Positions 44,318-53,720 of a stretch of DNA of 64,000 bases are shown here, in pieces. The stretch lies in the NCBI GenBank assembly GCA_963677345.2, contig CAXXLC010000023.1:1-64000 (forward strand), read 5' to 3'. The notes below the pieces were generated by a model. The model was not told the origin of the DNA and did not search any database. It saw nothing but the letters and a program-made list of their open reading frames with translations. Every line of letters begins with the position of its first letter. The stretch's first letter is position 1. A program made the translations under genes and the position numbers. The DNA comes from Saccharicrinis sp963677345. Lineage in GTDB: Bacteria > Bacteroidota > Bacteroidia > Bacteroidales > Marinilabiliaceae.

Positions 44318-45814
44318 ATGACTAACGACAACAAAAAAACGAACTATCAGAATCTGGAGGAGGAACTAAAATCACTTCGCCAAAAATATATTGCAATATC
44401 TGAAACTACTTTTGAGGGCGTATTTATTATTGAGGATGGATATTGTATTGAAGCTAACAGTAGAGGCTGCCAGATGCTCGGTTATTCTCATACGGAATTG
44501 ATGGGCTTTTATGCTCCAAACGTTACAAAACCTCAATATCGGGATTTTGCGATTAAAAGACTGGAAGATACAACAGGTGATCCTTACGAGGTTGAATTAG
44601 TTCGAAAAGACGGTTCTTCTTTTGATGCACAAATCATCAGCAAGAGTCATTTCTACAATCAAAAACACGTTAAAATACTTTCCGTTAGAGATGTAAGCGA
44701 TTTTAACAGAACAGTTAAACAACTAAAAGCCAGTAAAGCTAAATATAAGGCCATTTTTGAAAATGCCGGAGATGGAATTTTAATAGGAAATCGAAAAGGT
44801 GAAATTATTGACGTTAACAATAGCTTTCTGAACATTTCAGGATACTCAAGAGAAGAGATTTTAAATAAACCTATTACAGTTATTTTTACACCCGAGTCTC
44901 TAAAAGAAAAACCTATGCGATTCGACTTAGTTAATATAGGCCAGGTAGTTATTTTAGAGAGGGATATTATTGGTAAAAATGGAGAGGCTATTCCTATTGA
45001 GATGAATTCTAAAAAGCCGGATGAAAATCATTATCTGACTATCATAAGAGATTTAAGAGAAAGAAAAAAAGCTGAAAACGAATTAAAAGAACGTAATTTT
45101 GAATTACAAAGCGCCATTCAAAAAGCAGAAGAAAGCGATCGCCTTAAATCTTCTTTCCTTGCTAATATGAGCCACGAAATAAGAACCCCAATGAATGGGA
45201 TTATTGGATTTTCAGAACTATTAAAAAACCAAACTCTTAATCCCGCTCAAAGAGAAGAATATTTAAATTTAATTTTATCTAGTGGTCAACAGCTATTAGA
45301 TATCATTAATGATATACTTGAAATTTCTAAAATAGAAACAGGTCAAATTGAGGTTTCAAAAACTTCTTTTGATATTATGGAGCTGTTGCATACAGTAAAA
45401 AGCTTCTTCGCACCCATGGCTGAGCAAAGCGGAAACTCAATCAATATCATCACCAACAAATGTAAAACACTAAGAATATCTAACGACAGATCTAAAATTC
45501 AACAAATACTCACAAACCTCATTAACAATAGTCTTAAATTCACACATGAGGGTTCTATTGATATCTTAATAGAAGAGAAAAACAATCATCTTATTTTCGA
45601 AATTAAAGACAATGGAATAGGAATACCTCAAAATGACCTATCTAAAATATTTGACCGTTTTACTCAAGCATCAAATAACAATCCAAATACAAACAAAGGT
45701 ACAGGCCTGGGACTTTCTATTTGTAAAAAACTTGTGGAAATATTAGGCGGAGAAATATGGGCTGAGTCAAATATCGGCATTGGTTCTTCATTTTTCTTCA
45801 CAATACCATTATAA
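44318..45814 (+). CDS. PAS-domain sensor histidine kinase (soluble)
   Basis: 498 aa with no signal peptide or membrane helix, so cytoplasmic. Two PAS domains (about 20-130 and 140-250; NAGDGILIGNRKGEIIDVNN), a short coiled coil, HisKA (FLANMSHEIRTPMNGIIGFSE) and HATPase (LTNLINNSLKFTHEG, IKDNGIGIP, GTGLGLSICKKLVE). Senses a cytoplasmic signal, perhaps redox or small ligand. No receiver domain and no regulator adjacent. Confidence 0.93.
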   Translation: MTNDNKKTNYQNLEEELKSLRQKYIAISETTFEGVFIIEDGYCIEANSRGCQMLGYSHTELMGFYAPNVTKPQYRDFAIKRLEDTTGDPYEVELVRKDGSSFDAQIISKSHFYNQKHVKILSVRDVSDFNRTVKQLKASKAKYKAIFENAGDGILIGNRKGEIIDVNNSFLNISGYSREEILNKPITVIFTPESLKEKPMRFDLVNIGQVVILERDIIGKNGEAIPIEMNSKKPDENHYLTIIRDLRERKKAENELKERNFELQSAIQKAEESDRLKSSFLANMSHEIRTPMNGIIGFSELLKNQTLNPAQREEYLNLILSSGQQLLDIINDILEISKIETGQIEVSKTSFDIMELLHTVKSFFAPMAEQSGNSINIITNKCKTLRISNDRSKIQQILTNLINNSLKFTHEGSIDILIEEKNNHLIFEIKDNGIGIPQNDLSKIFDRFTQASNNNPNTNKGTGLGLSICKKLVEILGGEIWAESNIGIGSSFFFTIPL

Positions 45815-45833
45815 TATAAGTTTTCTTAAAACA

Positions 45834-45870
45834 AAAAAAGACCAAAAGAGTAAATCTTTTGATCTTTTTT
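45834..45870 (+). terminator. Terminator after the PAS kinase
   Basis: A-rich left arm AAAAAAGACCAAAAGA pairs with TCTTTTGATCTTTTTT around a short GTAAA loop; T run at the end. Confidence 0.75.
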
Positions 45871-45871
45871 G

Positions 45872-45944
45872 TGGTACCACCTGGGATCGAACCAGGGACA
45901 CATGGATTTTCAGTCCATTGCTCTACCTACTGAGCTATGGTACC
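45872..45944 (-). tRNA. tRNA-Phe (GAA), copy 1
   Basis: 73 nt without encoded CCA. Acceptor GGTACCA / TGGTACC with discriminator A, D arm GCTCAGTAGGTAGAGC, anticodon arm TGGACTGAAAATCCA with GAA, and T arm CCTGGTTCGATCCCAGG. All stems pair. Confidence 0.97.
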
Positions 45945-45982
45945 CCTTAATGAGGTTGTATTAAATACAATATTTTGAAATG

Positions 45983-46055
45983 TGGTACCACCTGGGATCG
46001 AACCAGGGACACATGGATTTTCAGTCCATTGCTCTACCTACTGAGCTATGGTACC
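45983..46055 (-). tRNA. tRNA-Phe (GAA), copy 2
   Basis: Sequence identical to the first copy over all 73 nt; spacing 38 bp. The tandem pair is probably one transcript. Confidence 0.97.
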
Positions 46056-46192
46056 ATTTCTTTTCAAACTTTTTTATCATACCATCACTTTCAATGGTGA
46101 CTCCTTTTCTTTAAGGCGGTGCAAATATACACAAAGATTTTTTACTGCAAAATCATTTTTCAAAAAACTGTATTAATTTTTCGACATTATGA

Positions 46193-46221
46193 TTGAAATA
46201 CGTTGTTCTTTAGTACTTTTG
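46193..46221 (+). promoter_or_regulatory. Bacteroidota promoter for the M16 peptidase operon
   Basis: TTG at 46193-46195 and TACTTTTG at 46214-46221, spaced 18 bp, match the -33/-7 pattern. It lies inside the 5' part of the open frame, so the real start must be the downstream ATG at 46240. Confidence 0.55.
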
Positions 46222-46239
46222 CACTCCAATATTTTTTTC

Positions 46240-47460
46240 ATGGAATTTGACATTTATACATTAAAAAACGGAATCAGAGTCATTCATAAGTATGAAAGCT
46301 CAGAAGTAGGTTATTGCGGTATTATAATAAATGCAGGTTCAAGAGATGAGCAAGAAGAAGAACATGGTATGGCTCATTTTATTGAACACGTAATATTTAA
46401 AGGCACAAAAAAAAGAAAGGCTTTTCATGTTTTAAGTAGATTAGAAGATGTAGGAGGAGAATTAAACGCCTATACTACAAAGGAAGAAACATGCATCTAC
46501 GCTTCATTTTTAAAGGAAGATTATGAAAGATCAATGGAATTGATTGCAGATATTTCCTTTCATTCTATCTTTCCCGAAAAAGAACTCGAAAAAGAAAAAG
46601 AAGTAATTATTGATGAAATAAACTCATATAAAGACTCTCCTGCTGAATTAATATTTGATGATTTTGAAGAACAACTATACCCGGAGCATTCTATTGGAAG
46701 AAATATCTTAGGTGATGAAAATAAACTTAAATCCTTTACAAAAAAGGATATTCAAAAGTTTATGGACGAAAACTACCATACCGATCAAATTGTATTCTGC
46801 TCTGTTGGAAGCCAAAATTTTAAAAAGATAATTAAACTTGCAGACAAATATTTTGGCGATATTCCTGAAAATCGAAGAACAAAAAAAAGAGAAGATATAC
46901 CCGCATCAAATCCTACTATAATAAAAGTAGACAAAGACACTTATCAAAGTCACATTATTTTAGGATGTACAGCATACGATTACAATCACCCTAAACGACT
47001 GGGCTTACACCTGCTAAATAATCTTTTAGGTGGACCAGGAATGAACAGTCGCCTAAATATGTGCCTTCGCGAAAAAAAAGGCATCGCATACAATATTGAA
47101 TCATCTTATACACCATTCTATGGCACTGGAGTATTTTCTATCTACTTTGGTACAGACAGGAAAAATATTGACAAAAGTATTAAGATTATATTTAATGAAC
47201 TCAACAAGTTACGTAACAAAGAACTTGGGAGTATGCAACTTCATAAAGCAAAACGGCAGCTAAAAGGACAAATTGCTATTTCCTCAGAGAACAAGGAAAG
47301 CTTAATGCTCAATATTGGCAAAAGCTATTTAATGTATAACAAAGTCGATTCCCTTATCGATGTTTATCATAAAATAGACAATCTTACAGCCTCAGATTTA
47401 CTTGAAATTGCAAACGAAACATTTAATCCAGAACATTTATCACAACTAATTTACCTGTAA
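46240..47460 (+). CDS. M16-family zinc metallopeptidase
   Basis: 406 aa from ATG 46240, chosen because the promoter lies between 46193 and 46221. Inverted zinc motif HFIEHVIFKGTKKR (HxxEH) with the third ligand Glu in EKEKEVIIDEINSY. C-terminal M16 domain from about 180 (LGCTAYDYNHPKRLGLHLLN, GIAYNIESSYTPFYGTG). Processing-peptidase-like; cytoplasmic by lack of signal. Followed 9 bp later by the methyltransferase gene. Confidence 0.93.
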   Translation: MEFDIYTLKNGIRVIHKYESSEVGYCGIIINAGSRDEQEEEHGMAHFIEHVIFKGTKKRKAFHVLSRLEDVGGELNAYTTKEETCIYASFLKEDYERSMELIADISFHSIFPEKELEKEKEVIIDEINSYKDSPAELIFDDFEEQLYPEHSIGRNILGDENKLKSFTKKDIQKFMDENYHTDQIVFCSVGSQNFKKIIKLADKYFGDIPENRRTKKREDIPASNPTIIKVDKDTYQSHIILGCTAYDYNHPKRLGLHLLNNLLGGPGMNSRLNMCLREKKGIAYNIESSYTPFYGTGVFSIYFGTDRKNIDKSIKIIFNELNKLRNKELGSMQLHKAKRQLKGQIAISSENKESLMLNIGKSYLMYNKVDSLIDVYHKIDNLTASDLLEIANETFNPEHLSQLIYL

Positions 47461-47469
47461 TACAAAAAC

Positions 47470-48111
47470 ATGAATAGCACATCCATAGAACTTGAAAAAT
47501 ACATATTAGACCACATAGACCCCGAAGATGAAATTTTATATGAGCTCAATAGAAAAACACATCTACATATTTTAAGGCCGCGAATGCTATCTGGGCATTT
47601 ACAAGGCCAAATATTAAAAATGCTGTGTAAAATGATTCAACCTAAAAGTATTTTAGAAATTGGAACATACACAGGCTATTCGAGCATTTGTATGGCTCAA
47701 AGCACATCTGATGACACATTTATTGATACTATTGAAATAGATGATGAAATAATTCCTTTTACACAATCCTTTTTTTATAAAGCCGGGGTTAGTGATAAAA
47801 TAAAAATACACCTTGGTGATGCTGTTGATATAATTCCTACTTTAAATAAAAAATATGATCTGATATTTATGGACGGAGACAAAAGACAATATCCTCATTA
47901 CTATAAACAGGTGTTCGACTTATTAAATCCGGGAGGATATATATTTGCAGACAATATATTGTGGGATGGTAAAATTATTGAACCGGTTCATCCCAACGAC
48001 AAATACACACAAGGAATTTTAGAGTTCAATAAAATGGTTAAGGAAGACCAAAGGGTAGAAAAAGTTATTTTCCCATTCAGAGATGGAATTTTCATCATAA
48101 GAAAAAAATAA
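47470..48111 (+). CDS. SAM-dependent O-methyltransferase (COMT-like)
   Basis: 213 aa. Class I methyltransferase of the caffeoyl-CoA/catechol OMT group: SAM motif ILEIGTYTGYSSICMA, acidic loop IDTIEIDDEI, metal-binding Asp in DLIFMDGDKRQY and ADNILWDGKI. Needs a divalent cation; acceptor unknown. Second gene of the M16 operon. Confidence 0.92.
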   Translation: MNSTSIELEKYILDHIDPEDEILYELNRKTHLHILRPRMLSGHLQGQILKMLCKMIQPKSILEIGTYTGYSSICMAQSTSDDTFIDTIEIDDEIIPFTQSFFYKAGVSDKIKIHLGDAVDIIPTLNKKYDLIFMDGDKRQYPHYYKQVFDLLNPGGYIFADNILWDGKIIEPVHPNDKYTQGILEFNKMVKEDQRVEKVIFPFRDGIFIIRKK

Positions 48112-48174
48112 AGTAACATCTTGAACTAAAAATATCATTCTACGTTCTTTATTGAAACAATTAACATAATTACA

Positions 48175-48669
48175 ATGAGTAAAATCGGTATATTTTACGG
48201 ATCGTCAGTAGGCAACACACGATGGGTTGCTGAAAAATTACAAGATCTTATCACAAATGCAGATCTTATTGCTGTTGAAAGTGCAAGCAAAGATGATATT
48301 GAAAAATATGATTTCCTGATTCTTGGAACATCAACCTGGGGTATTGGAGGCTTGCAAGATGACTTTGAAACCTTCGTTAATACACTAACAGAATGTAATT
48401 TAAAAAATAAAAAAGTGGCACTCTTTGGCTTAGGTGATCAATATACTTACCCCGACACTTTTTGCAATGGAATGGGCAAACTATATGACATTATAAAAGA
48501 CAAAGGATGTATTTTTACTGGACAGTGGCCTATAGATTCTTATGACTTTTCTGAATCATTAGCTGTTATAAATAATAAATTTGTTGGTTTGGCTTTAGAC
48601 GAAGACAACGAACCTGACTTAACTGATTACAGATTAAACGAATGGGTTAAGATTCTTAAAGCAAATTAG
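48175..48669 (+). CDS. fldA: Flavodoxin, long-chain type
   Basis: 164 aa. FMN-binding loop IGIFYGSSVGNTRWVAEKLQ, the STWGIGGLQDDF loop that stacks on the isoalloxazine, and GLGDQYTYPDTFCNGMG with the long-chain insertion. Carries low-potential electrons, replacing ferredoxin under iron limitation. Its stop overlaps the convergent small gene by 4 bp. Confidence 0.95.
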   Translation: MSKIGIFYGSSVGNTRWVAEKLQDLITNADLIAVESASKDDIEKYDFLILGTSTWGIGGLQDDFETFVNTLTECNLKNKKVALFGLGDQYTYPDTFCNGMGKLYDIIKDKGCIFTGQWPIDSYDFSESLAVINNKFVGLALDEDNEPDLTDYRLNEWVKILKAN

Positions 48670-48926
48670 ATTCTTATTTTATCCATATCTTTTTTATCAA
48701 ACAAAGTAGGATAATCATCAAGAAAATGATCCATAATTACTCTCATAAGAGTTTCACGCATAAACTTGGATTTATTTTTGATCTTATTTTTTTTACAGTA
48801 AGATTCAATGGCTTCTTTTTCTTTATCATTCAACAAAAATGCCGTTCGGTGACTTCTCTTCAAAGAGTTTTCTCGTGAAATTTTCTGAAGTTCTGAGGTG
48901 TTGTTTTTTTTATATTTCTTAGCCAT
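48666..48926 (-). CDS. Small basic protein, possible ribbon-helix-helix
   Basis: 86 aa, Lys-rich N-terminus, then RTAFLLNDKEKEAIESYCKK and KNKSKFMRETLMRVIM, a beta-strand/two-helix pattern like Arc/MetJ-type or mobilisation-associated DNA-binding proteins. Conserved-looking but not assigned to a named family. No toxin or relaxase gene next to it. Confidence 0.6.
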   Translation of the reverse strand: MAKKYKKNNTSELQKISRENSLKRSHRTAFLLNDKEKEAIESYCKKNKIKNKSKFMRETLMRVIMDHFLDDYPTLFDKKDMDKIRI

Positions 48927-49106
48927 TAATCATTTACAATAATAAATATGCCCAAAAGTAGTAAAAATAGCTTTAATACAATATGTCAATCACTGCAAAA
49001 GGTTAATTTATTTAAACTTATACCTACTATAATCGTGAACTTACTGCCAACACATTACATTAACAAGCTTTAACTTTAATTGAAAAATTTTAGTTAGAAA
49101 AACACT

Positions 49107-49114
49107 TACATTTG
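49107..49114 (+). promoter_or_regulatory. Bacteroidota -7 box upstream of a short transcript
   Basis: TACATTTG is a perfect TAnnTTTG match; a TTG lies 24 bp further upstream, slightly long spacing. Confidence 0.5.
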
Positions 49115-49119
49115 TAGTG

Positions 49120-49199
49120 TAGATTTTTTTTCATAGATTTAGATTTAACAAGACTGATTTTAAGGGTTAAGGATAGACAATTGTCTATCCTTTTTTTTT
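49120..49199 (+). ncRNA. Candidate small RNA or attenuated leader before the kinase gene
   Basis: About 80 nt between a clear -7 box and a perfect 10-bp palindromic hairpin (arms GGATAGACAA / TTGTCTATCC, 49171-49190) followed by T9. No open frame. The cytidylate-kinase-like gene starts 79 bp later, so this may be an attenuator or an independent RNA. Confidence 0.4.
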
Positions 49200-49277
49200 G
49201 CTTACACTTCTTCAGATTTTACTTGTTCATCTGACAATTTCTTACTATATTTTGAGAAATAACCTAAATCAAGTTTT

Positions 49278-49976
49278 ATGGAAAATGTATTCTTAAAATA
49301 TATGCGAGAACGGGTAGGAAGACAAGATGATCCTATTTCCGTACAATCAGAGGGTCCTGTAATTACAATTTCGAGAGAATATGGATGTCCCGGTAAAAGA
49401 ATTGCAAAATACCTTAGCGAAGTACTTACTGAAAAATTAAAAGCCCAAGGAAGTCAAAATGAATGGAGATGGATCAGCAAGGAAATCATTGATGAGTCAG
49501 CCAGGGAACTGAAATTATCACCTCAACTCATTAAAGATATTTCGGAATACAAAAACAGAAATTTCTTTGATCATTTGGCTCTGTTTTTTTCTGATACTTA
49601 TTATCCCGGAGATGTAAAAGTAAATAACACGATTGCAAACTTTATTCACACTGCTGCAAGCGAAGGGAATGTTGTGATTGTAGGTAGAGCTGCAGAAGCC
49701 ATTACCAAGAACTTTAAAAAATCTTTTCATGTTAAACTCATGGCACCATTGCAATGGAGAGCGGAAATCATAAGTAACACCTACGGAAAAACCATTTCTG
49801 AAGCAAAAAAAGAGGCTCAGGAAATGGATAGACGAAGAGAACAATTCAGACACTATTTTGAAAAAGATGTTCCAGATGTTGAGTTTTATGATGCTTGTTT
49901 CAATTGTAAAGAAATGACTGATGATGAAATTGTAGAACTCATGGTCATTATTGCCGAAACCAGGGGATTTATATAA
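49278..49976 (+). CDS. Cytidylate kinase-like protein
   Basis: 232 aa. P-loop kinase of the cytidylate_kin_2 family: ITISREYGCPGKRIAKYLSE is the modified Walker A, with VVIVGRAAEAITKNF and the lid-like EAQEMDRRREQFRHYF. This is not the canonical Cmk; true substrate unknown. Preceded by a candidate attenuator and followed by a strong terminator. Confidence 0.85.
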   Translation: MENVFLKYMRERVGRQDDPISVQSEGPVITISREYGCPGKRIAKYLSEVLTEKLKAQGSQNEWRWISKEIIDESARELKLSPQLIKDISEYKNRNFFDHLALFFSDTYYPGDVKVNNTIANFIHTAASEGNVVIVGRAAEAITKNFKKSFHVKLMAPLQWRAEIISNTYGKTISEAKKEAQEMDRRREQFRHYFEKDVPDVEFYDACFNCKEMTDDEIVELMVIIAETRGFI

Positions 49977-50006
49977 AAAAAAGGGAGCTAACAACTCCCT
50001 TTTTTT
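49974..50006. terminator. Bidirectional terminator between convergent genes
   Basis: AAAGGGAG / CTCCCTTT stem, 7-nt loop, long A run before and T run after; serves the kinase-like gene and the convergent fructosamine-kinase gene. Confidence 0.8.
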
Positions 50007-50852
50007 TTATAAATAAAACCTGATTAAATCTATCATCTGCCTGTAATAGATATTACCAAACAAGTTATAATGATTCATTACATGATATAAAAGATAAATA
50101 TTTTCTCTATACTCATAACCGACTGGCAAAGGATATACTTTTTGATACGCATCATAAAACTCCGCAGTAAAACCTCCAAATAATTTTGTCATTGCCAAAT
50201 CAGTCTCACGATCTCCATAATAAACAGCAGGATCAATAAGCACAGCATCACCATTCTCATCAATCAAGTAATTTCCTCCCCATAAATCACCATGAAGTAA
50301 AGAAGAAATATTAACACTATCCCTTAAAATATAATCTATCTTTTTTTCTAGTTTAAAGAACAGTTTTGAAAGCTCAGGCGTGGCTCTTCCTTGTGTTTGA
50401 GCCAAATTATACTGAAACAACAATCGGTTATTAAAATAAAATTCAGTCCAACTATATAAATGTGTATTTTTTTGAACAGATGCTCCTATGAAATTATCTT
50501 CCTTAAAACCAAACTTATCAGAAGTATAACGATGTAAATTCGCTAATTGAAAACCAAAATGCGCCATCGAATTACGGGTTTTAATTCCTGAATTAATAAA
50601 CTCTAGCAATAGAAAATCTTCACCCTGCAATATTACTTTAGGTATCCGTATACACTTAGCTTTCGCCAATTCTTTTAATCCATTAGCTTCACATTCAAAC
50701 ATTCCATTTGAAAAACCGTGCTTTAAAAAGTATTTATTCCCTTTATCTGTATAAATTATTCCTGATTGTGCAATACATCCCCCTCCTACTGACGAAGCTT
50801 TTAAAACTTTTTCTCCAAGTTGATTATATATTGAATCAAGTATATTATTCAT
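50007..50852 (-). CDS. Fructosamine kinase family protein
   Basis: 281 aa. Aminoglycoside-phosphotransferase-like fold; family strings: VGGGCIAQSG at the nucleotide loop, YFLKHGF (Lys), LLHGDLWGGNYLID (catalytic Asp/Asn) and IDPAVYYGDRETDLAM (metal Asp). Phosphorylates ketoamines so glycated proteins can break down. Overlaps the upstream phosphatase gene by 8 bp, the usual pairing with a low-molecular-weight phosphatase. Confidence 0.93.
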   Translation of the reverse strand: MNNILDSIYNQLGEKVLKASSVGGGCIAQSGIIYTDKGNKYFLKHGFSNGMFECEANGLKELAKAKCIRIPKVILQGEDFLLLEFINSGIKTRNSMAHFGFQLANLHRYTSDKFGFKEDNFIGASVQKNTHLYSWTEFYFNNRLLFQYNLAQTQGRATPELSKLFFKLEKKIDYILRDSVNISSLLHGDLWGGNYLIDENGDAVLIDPAVYYGDRETDLAMTKLFGGFTAEFYDAYQKVYPLPVGYEYRENIYLLYHVMNHYNLFGNIYYRQMIDLIRFYL

Positions 50853-51321
50853 TCTCCATTTTATTAATCAAACCTTCGCAAGCATCTTCCAATAAATCCA
50901 GCACGAGCTCAAAACCAGAAGCTCCTCCATAATAGGGATCCGGAACTGAATCATGAACATATTTTGAACAATAATCAGTCATTTTGCTAATTTTTTTCTT
51001 ATCTTCTGGATATTCCGCCAAATTATTCAGATCTTTGATATTCTGATCGTCCATCCCAATAATATAATCAAATTCTTTAAAGTCATATCTTGAATCCACA
51101 GGGCGACTAATACTTGTTAAATGATAACTTCTACGCATCGCATGCTGTTTCATCCTGGAGTCAGCAGATTCCCCTGCATGATAACCGGTAATTCCAGCGG
51201 AGTCAACAAAATATTTTTTTGTCAACCCATATTCCTCTAATTTAGCTTTCATTACTGCCTCTGCACTTGGTGAACGACAAATATTGCCCAGGCAAACAAA
51301 TAATATCTTTTTTTGATCCAT
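50845..51321 (-). CDS. Low-molecular-weight protein tyrosine phosphatase family
   Basis: 158 aa. CX5R(S) loop at the N-terminus, VCLGNICRSPSAEAVM, and the general-acid Asp in VPDPYYGGASGF. Besides protein-phosphotyrosine it may act on phosphorylated ketoamines together with the downstream fructosamine kinase (inference from gene pairing). First gene of the pair. Confidence 0.94.
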   Translation of the reverse strand: MDQKKILFVCLGNICRSPSAEAVMKAKLEEYGLTKKYFVDSAGITGYHAGESADSRMKQHAMRRSYHLTSISRPVDSRYDFKEFDYIIGMDDQNIKDLNNLAEYPEDKKKISKMTDYCSKYVHDSVPDPYYGGASGFELVLDLLEDACEGLINKMENE

Positions 51322-51357
51322 ACCTTATTACGTTTTTTAATCAATGTTACACAAATT

Positions 51358-51500
51358 AGTTGTTAGTTCCTAGTTAAAAGTTGAAAGTTGAAAGTCTTGG
51401 TTTCCTGCTACACATATCTTTACGAGTAGTACTATTACTAGCTCTTAGCGCTTAGCTCTTAGTTCTTAGCTCTTAGTTCTTAGTTCTTAGTTGGCAGTTT
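51358..51500 (-). repeat. Repeat block with degenerate CTTAG heptads
   Basis: TTAGTTCCTAGTTAAAAGTTG through TTTCCTGCTACACATAT matches 53886-53945 and, inverted, 14135-14200. It continues in a run of CTTAGTT/CTTAGCT heptads. No gene. Confidence 0.55.
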
Positions 51501-52788
51501 CTAGTGCCTGATACTCAGCGCACAGAGCAAACAAAATTTCAGAATGAAAACCAAAATCCGTAAGGATTTATCTTTGCGACCTTAGTTTTAAGGAGTTTGA
51601 ATCTTTATTTTAAAAGTTATTTCCGGTTTTGCGGGCTTTGCGAGAAAAATAGTTCTTAGGTGTTAGACGTTAAGCCATATTGTAATGCTGTTAAATTAAA
51701 ATGTTTCTCTAACGAAGGCAACAATTAAGCGTGCTGTAAATCATTTCTCCTCCTTCCGAAGGAGGAGTACCCGAAGTATGAGGGGGAGGTGGTTTAAAAT
51801 CTTCTATTTTATTTTTCCTCCTTGTTCTCTGCGTGAACTCAGCGTTTTATGCGGTTTAAAAGATGAAAGATTAGGGATTAAGGAATTTACTGTTGACTGA
51901 GTACTGAATACTGTCAAACTAATTTAAACCACCCCGTCAGATACTCGTGCCTCGTATCTGCCACCCCTTAGTTCTTAGTTCTTAGTTTCTAGGGCCTGGT
52001 ACTCAGCGCACAGAGCAAACAAAATTTCAGAATGAAAACCAAAATCCGTAAGGATTTATCTTTGCGACCTTAGTTTTAAGGAGTTTGAATCTTTATTTTA
52101 AAAGTTATTTCCGGTTTTGCGGGCTTTGCGAGAAAAATAGTTCTTAGATGTTAGACGTTAAGCCATATTGTAATGCTGTTAAATTAAAATGTTTCTCTTC
52201 CAAAGGCAACAACTAAGCGTGCTGTAAATCATTTCTCCTCCTTCCGAAGGAGGAGTAACCGAAGTATGAGGGGGAGGTGGTTTAAAATCTCCTATTTTAT
52301 TTTTCCTCCTTGTTCTCTGCGTGAACTCAGCGTTTTATGCGGTTTAAAAGATGAAAGATTAGGGATTAAGGAATTTACTGTTGACTGAGTACTGAATACT
52401 GTCAAACTAATTTAAACCACCCCGTCAGATACTCGTGCCTCGTATCTGCCACCCCTTAGTTCTTAGTTCTTAGATTCTAGTGCCTGATAATCAGCGCACA
52501 GAGCAAACAAAATTTCAGAATGAAAACCAAAATCCGTAAGGATTTATCTTTGCGACCTTAGTTTTAAGGAGTTTGAATCTTTATTTTAAAAGTTATTTCC
52601 GGTTTTGCGGGCTTTGCGAGAAAAATAGTTCTTAGGTGTTAGACGTTAAGCCATATTGTAATGCTGTTAAATTAAAATGTTTCTCTTCCAAAGGCAACAA
52701 CTAAGCGTGCTGTAAATCATTTCTCCTCCTTCCGAAGGAGGAGTACCCGAAGTATGAGGGGGAGGTGGTTTAATATCTTCTATTTTAT
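51500..52788 (+). repeat. Three tandem 488-bp direct repeats (third incomplete)
   Basis: The marker CAGCGCACAGAGC occurs at 51516, 52004 and 52492, a period of exactly 488 bp. Units include GGATTTATCTTTGCGACC, CTTCCGAAGGAGGAGTA, CTCTGCGTGAACTCAGCG and CAGATACTCGTGCCTCG, joined by TTAGTTC heptads, and differ by a few bases. The third copy breaks off about 52788. No coding frame of note. Confidence 0.85.
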
Positions 52789-52853
52789 TATACCTGTCTG
52801 CTTGTTCAACAGACAGGTAAGTTGTATGTACTTCATCAAATAATCGATGGTGA

Positions 52854-52980
52854 TTAAGGCATTATTACCGACCCTACATAAACAGAGTTACTCGCACAGT
52901 TGCTGTTATCGGTTGCATCACTTGCAATATAACAATGCACTTCTGTTCCGGCAGGGGCATAAGGTAATCCTATTTTAATA
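52854..52980 (-). pseudogene. C-terminal remnant of a secreted Bacteroidota surface protein
   Basis: Minus strand reads GLPYAPAGTEVHCYIASDA then SANSVYVGS-like ending and a TAA at 52856-52854. The ending resembles the C-terminus of DUF6266-type proteins. No start; truncated by neighbouring repeats. Assignment is tentative. Confidence 0.3.
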
Positions 52981-52989
52981 ATATTTCTC

Positions 52990-53113
52990 TTATGGCTTTT
53001 TTTTAGCCGCTGCTCTTTCTGCTGCTTTTCGGACTTTATGCCTTTTTATCCAGTTTGAAATTACAGTAGTGAGAGTTCCTACAAGCAGGGTGATCGCTGA
53101 CCTGATCAGCTCT
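52990..53113 (-). pseudogene. C-terminal remnant of a small membrane protein
   Basis: Minus-strand frame AITLLVGTLTTVISNWIKRH followed by a basic Lys/Ala tail and TAA at 52992-52990: one hydrophobic helix and a basic cytoplasmic end, cut off upstream by the heptad repeats. Origin unknown. Confidence 0.3.
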
Positions 53114-53331
53114 TAGGTCTTAGGTCTTAGGTCTTAGCCTTCAGTTTGGTAAATTTGATCTCTGCATGAAAAAAGTCACTTTATAAACTTTCAACTTTAT
53201 AAACTTTCAACTTTCGACTTTTAACGTTCACCTAATTGTTTAATGCTAAATTATGATGAAAAGCAATAGAAAAAAATTACAATAATATTACTGTAACTTT
53301 TTTGAGCCGCAAAATACTGACTTAGTGGATA

Positions 53332-53395
53332 TTAAAATTTTAACCCCATTGAAAAATATACACCCAGCGCGTTATCTGATACCCCATATTCCGCA
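53332..53395 (-). pseudogene. C-terminal fragment of an outer-membrane barrel protein
   Basis: Minus strand AEYGVSDNALGVYFSMGLKF then TAA, an alternating pattern ending in Phe as outer-membrane barrels do. Cut off upstream at the edge of the adjoining repeat element. Confidence 0.35.
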
Positions 53396-53720
53396 AAATA
53401 GCAAAAAAGGACAAAAATATTCCGGGATTTGCTGTTTTTGAGCAAAATGATTCCACAAAAAGCCGGTTTTAACACTTTTTAATTCCGTTCTTCGCAGGTT
53501 CTTCGCAAATCCTCCACTACTTCTTCGCATTTCTCCACTAGCTCTCCACTAATCCTTCACACCTGCTCCTATCCTGCTTCGGGATTGCTTCGCCCCTGCT
53601 CCACCATTCTCCACTAATTCTTCACATGCAGGTCACTATCTGTTCACTATAGATCTTGCGAATAATCAGCTAAGCAAACTAAATGAAACTACAAACCAGT
53701 ATCGACTATAGTATGGAGCT
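53396..53720 (-). repeat. Dispersed 'GCGAAG' element, copy 3 (diverged)
   Basis: On the minus strand: GCGAAG/GAGAAG 10-12-mers (about 53490-53640) followed by AAAATGATTCC-like A-rich DNA, the same order as copies 1 and 2 but much changed. Confidence 0.4.

Noticed and set aside
46189..46239. Upstream start of the M16 peptidase
   Set aside because: A good promoter lies inside this stretch, so translation must begin at 46240.
48666..48926. Toxin-antitoxin module
   Set aside because: RHH-like protein is alone; no partner gene within reach.
51500..52788. Possible CRISPR array
   Set aside because: Units are 488 bp with almost no unique spacer and no cas genes nearby.
52990..53113. Prophage holin
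   Set aside because: Only one hydrophobic helix with a basic tail survives; no other phage genes nearby.
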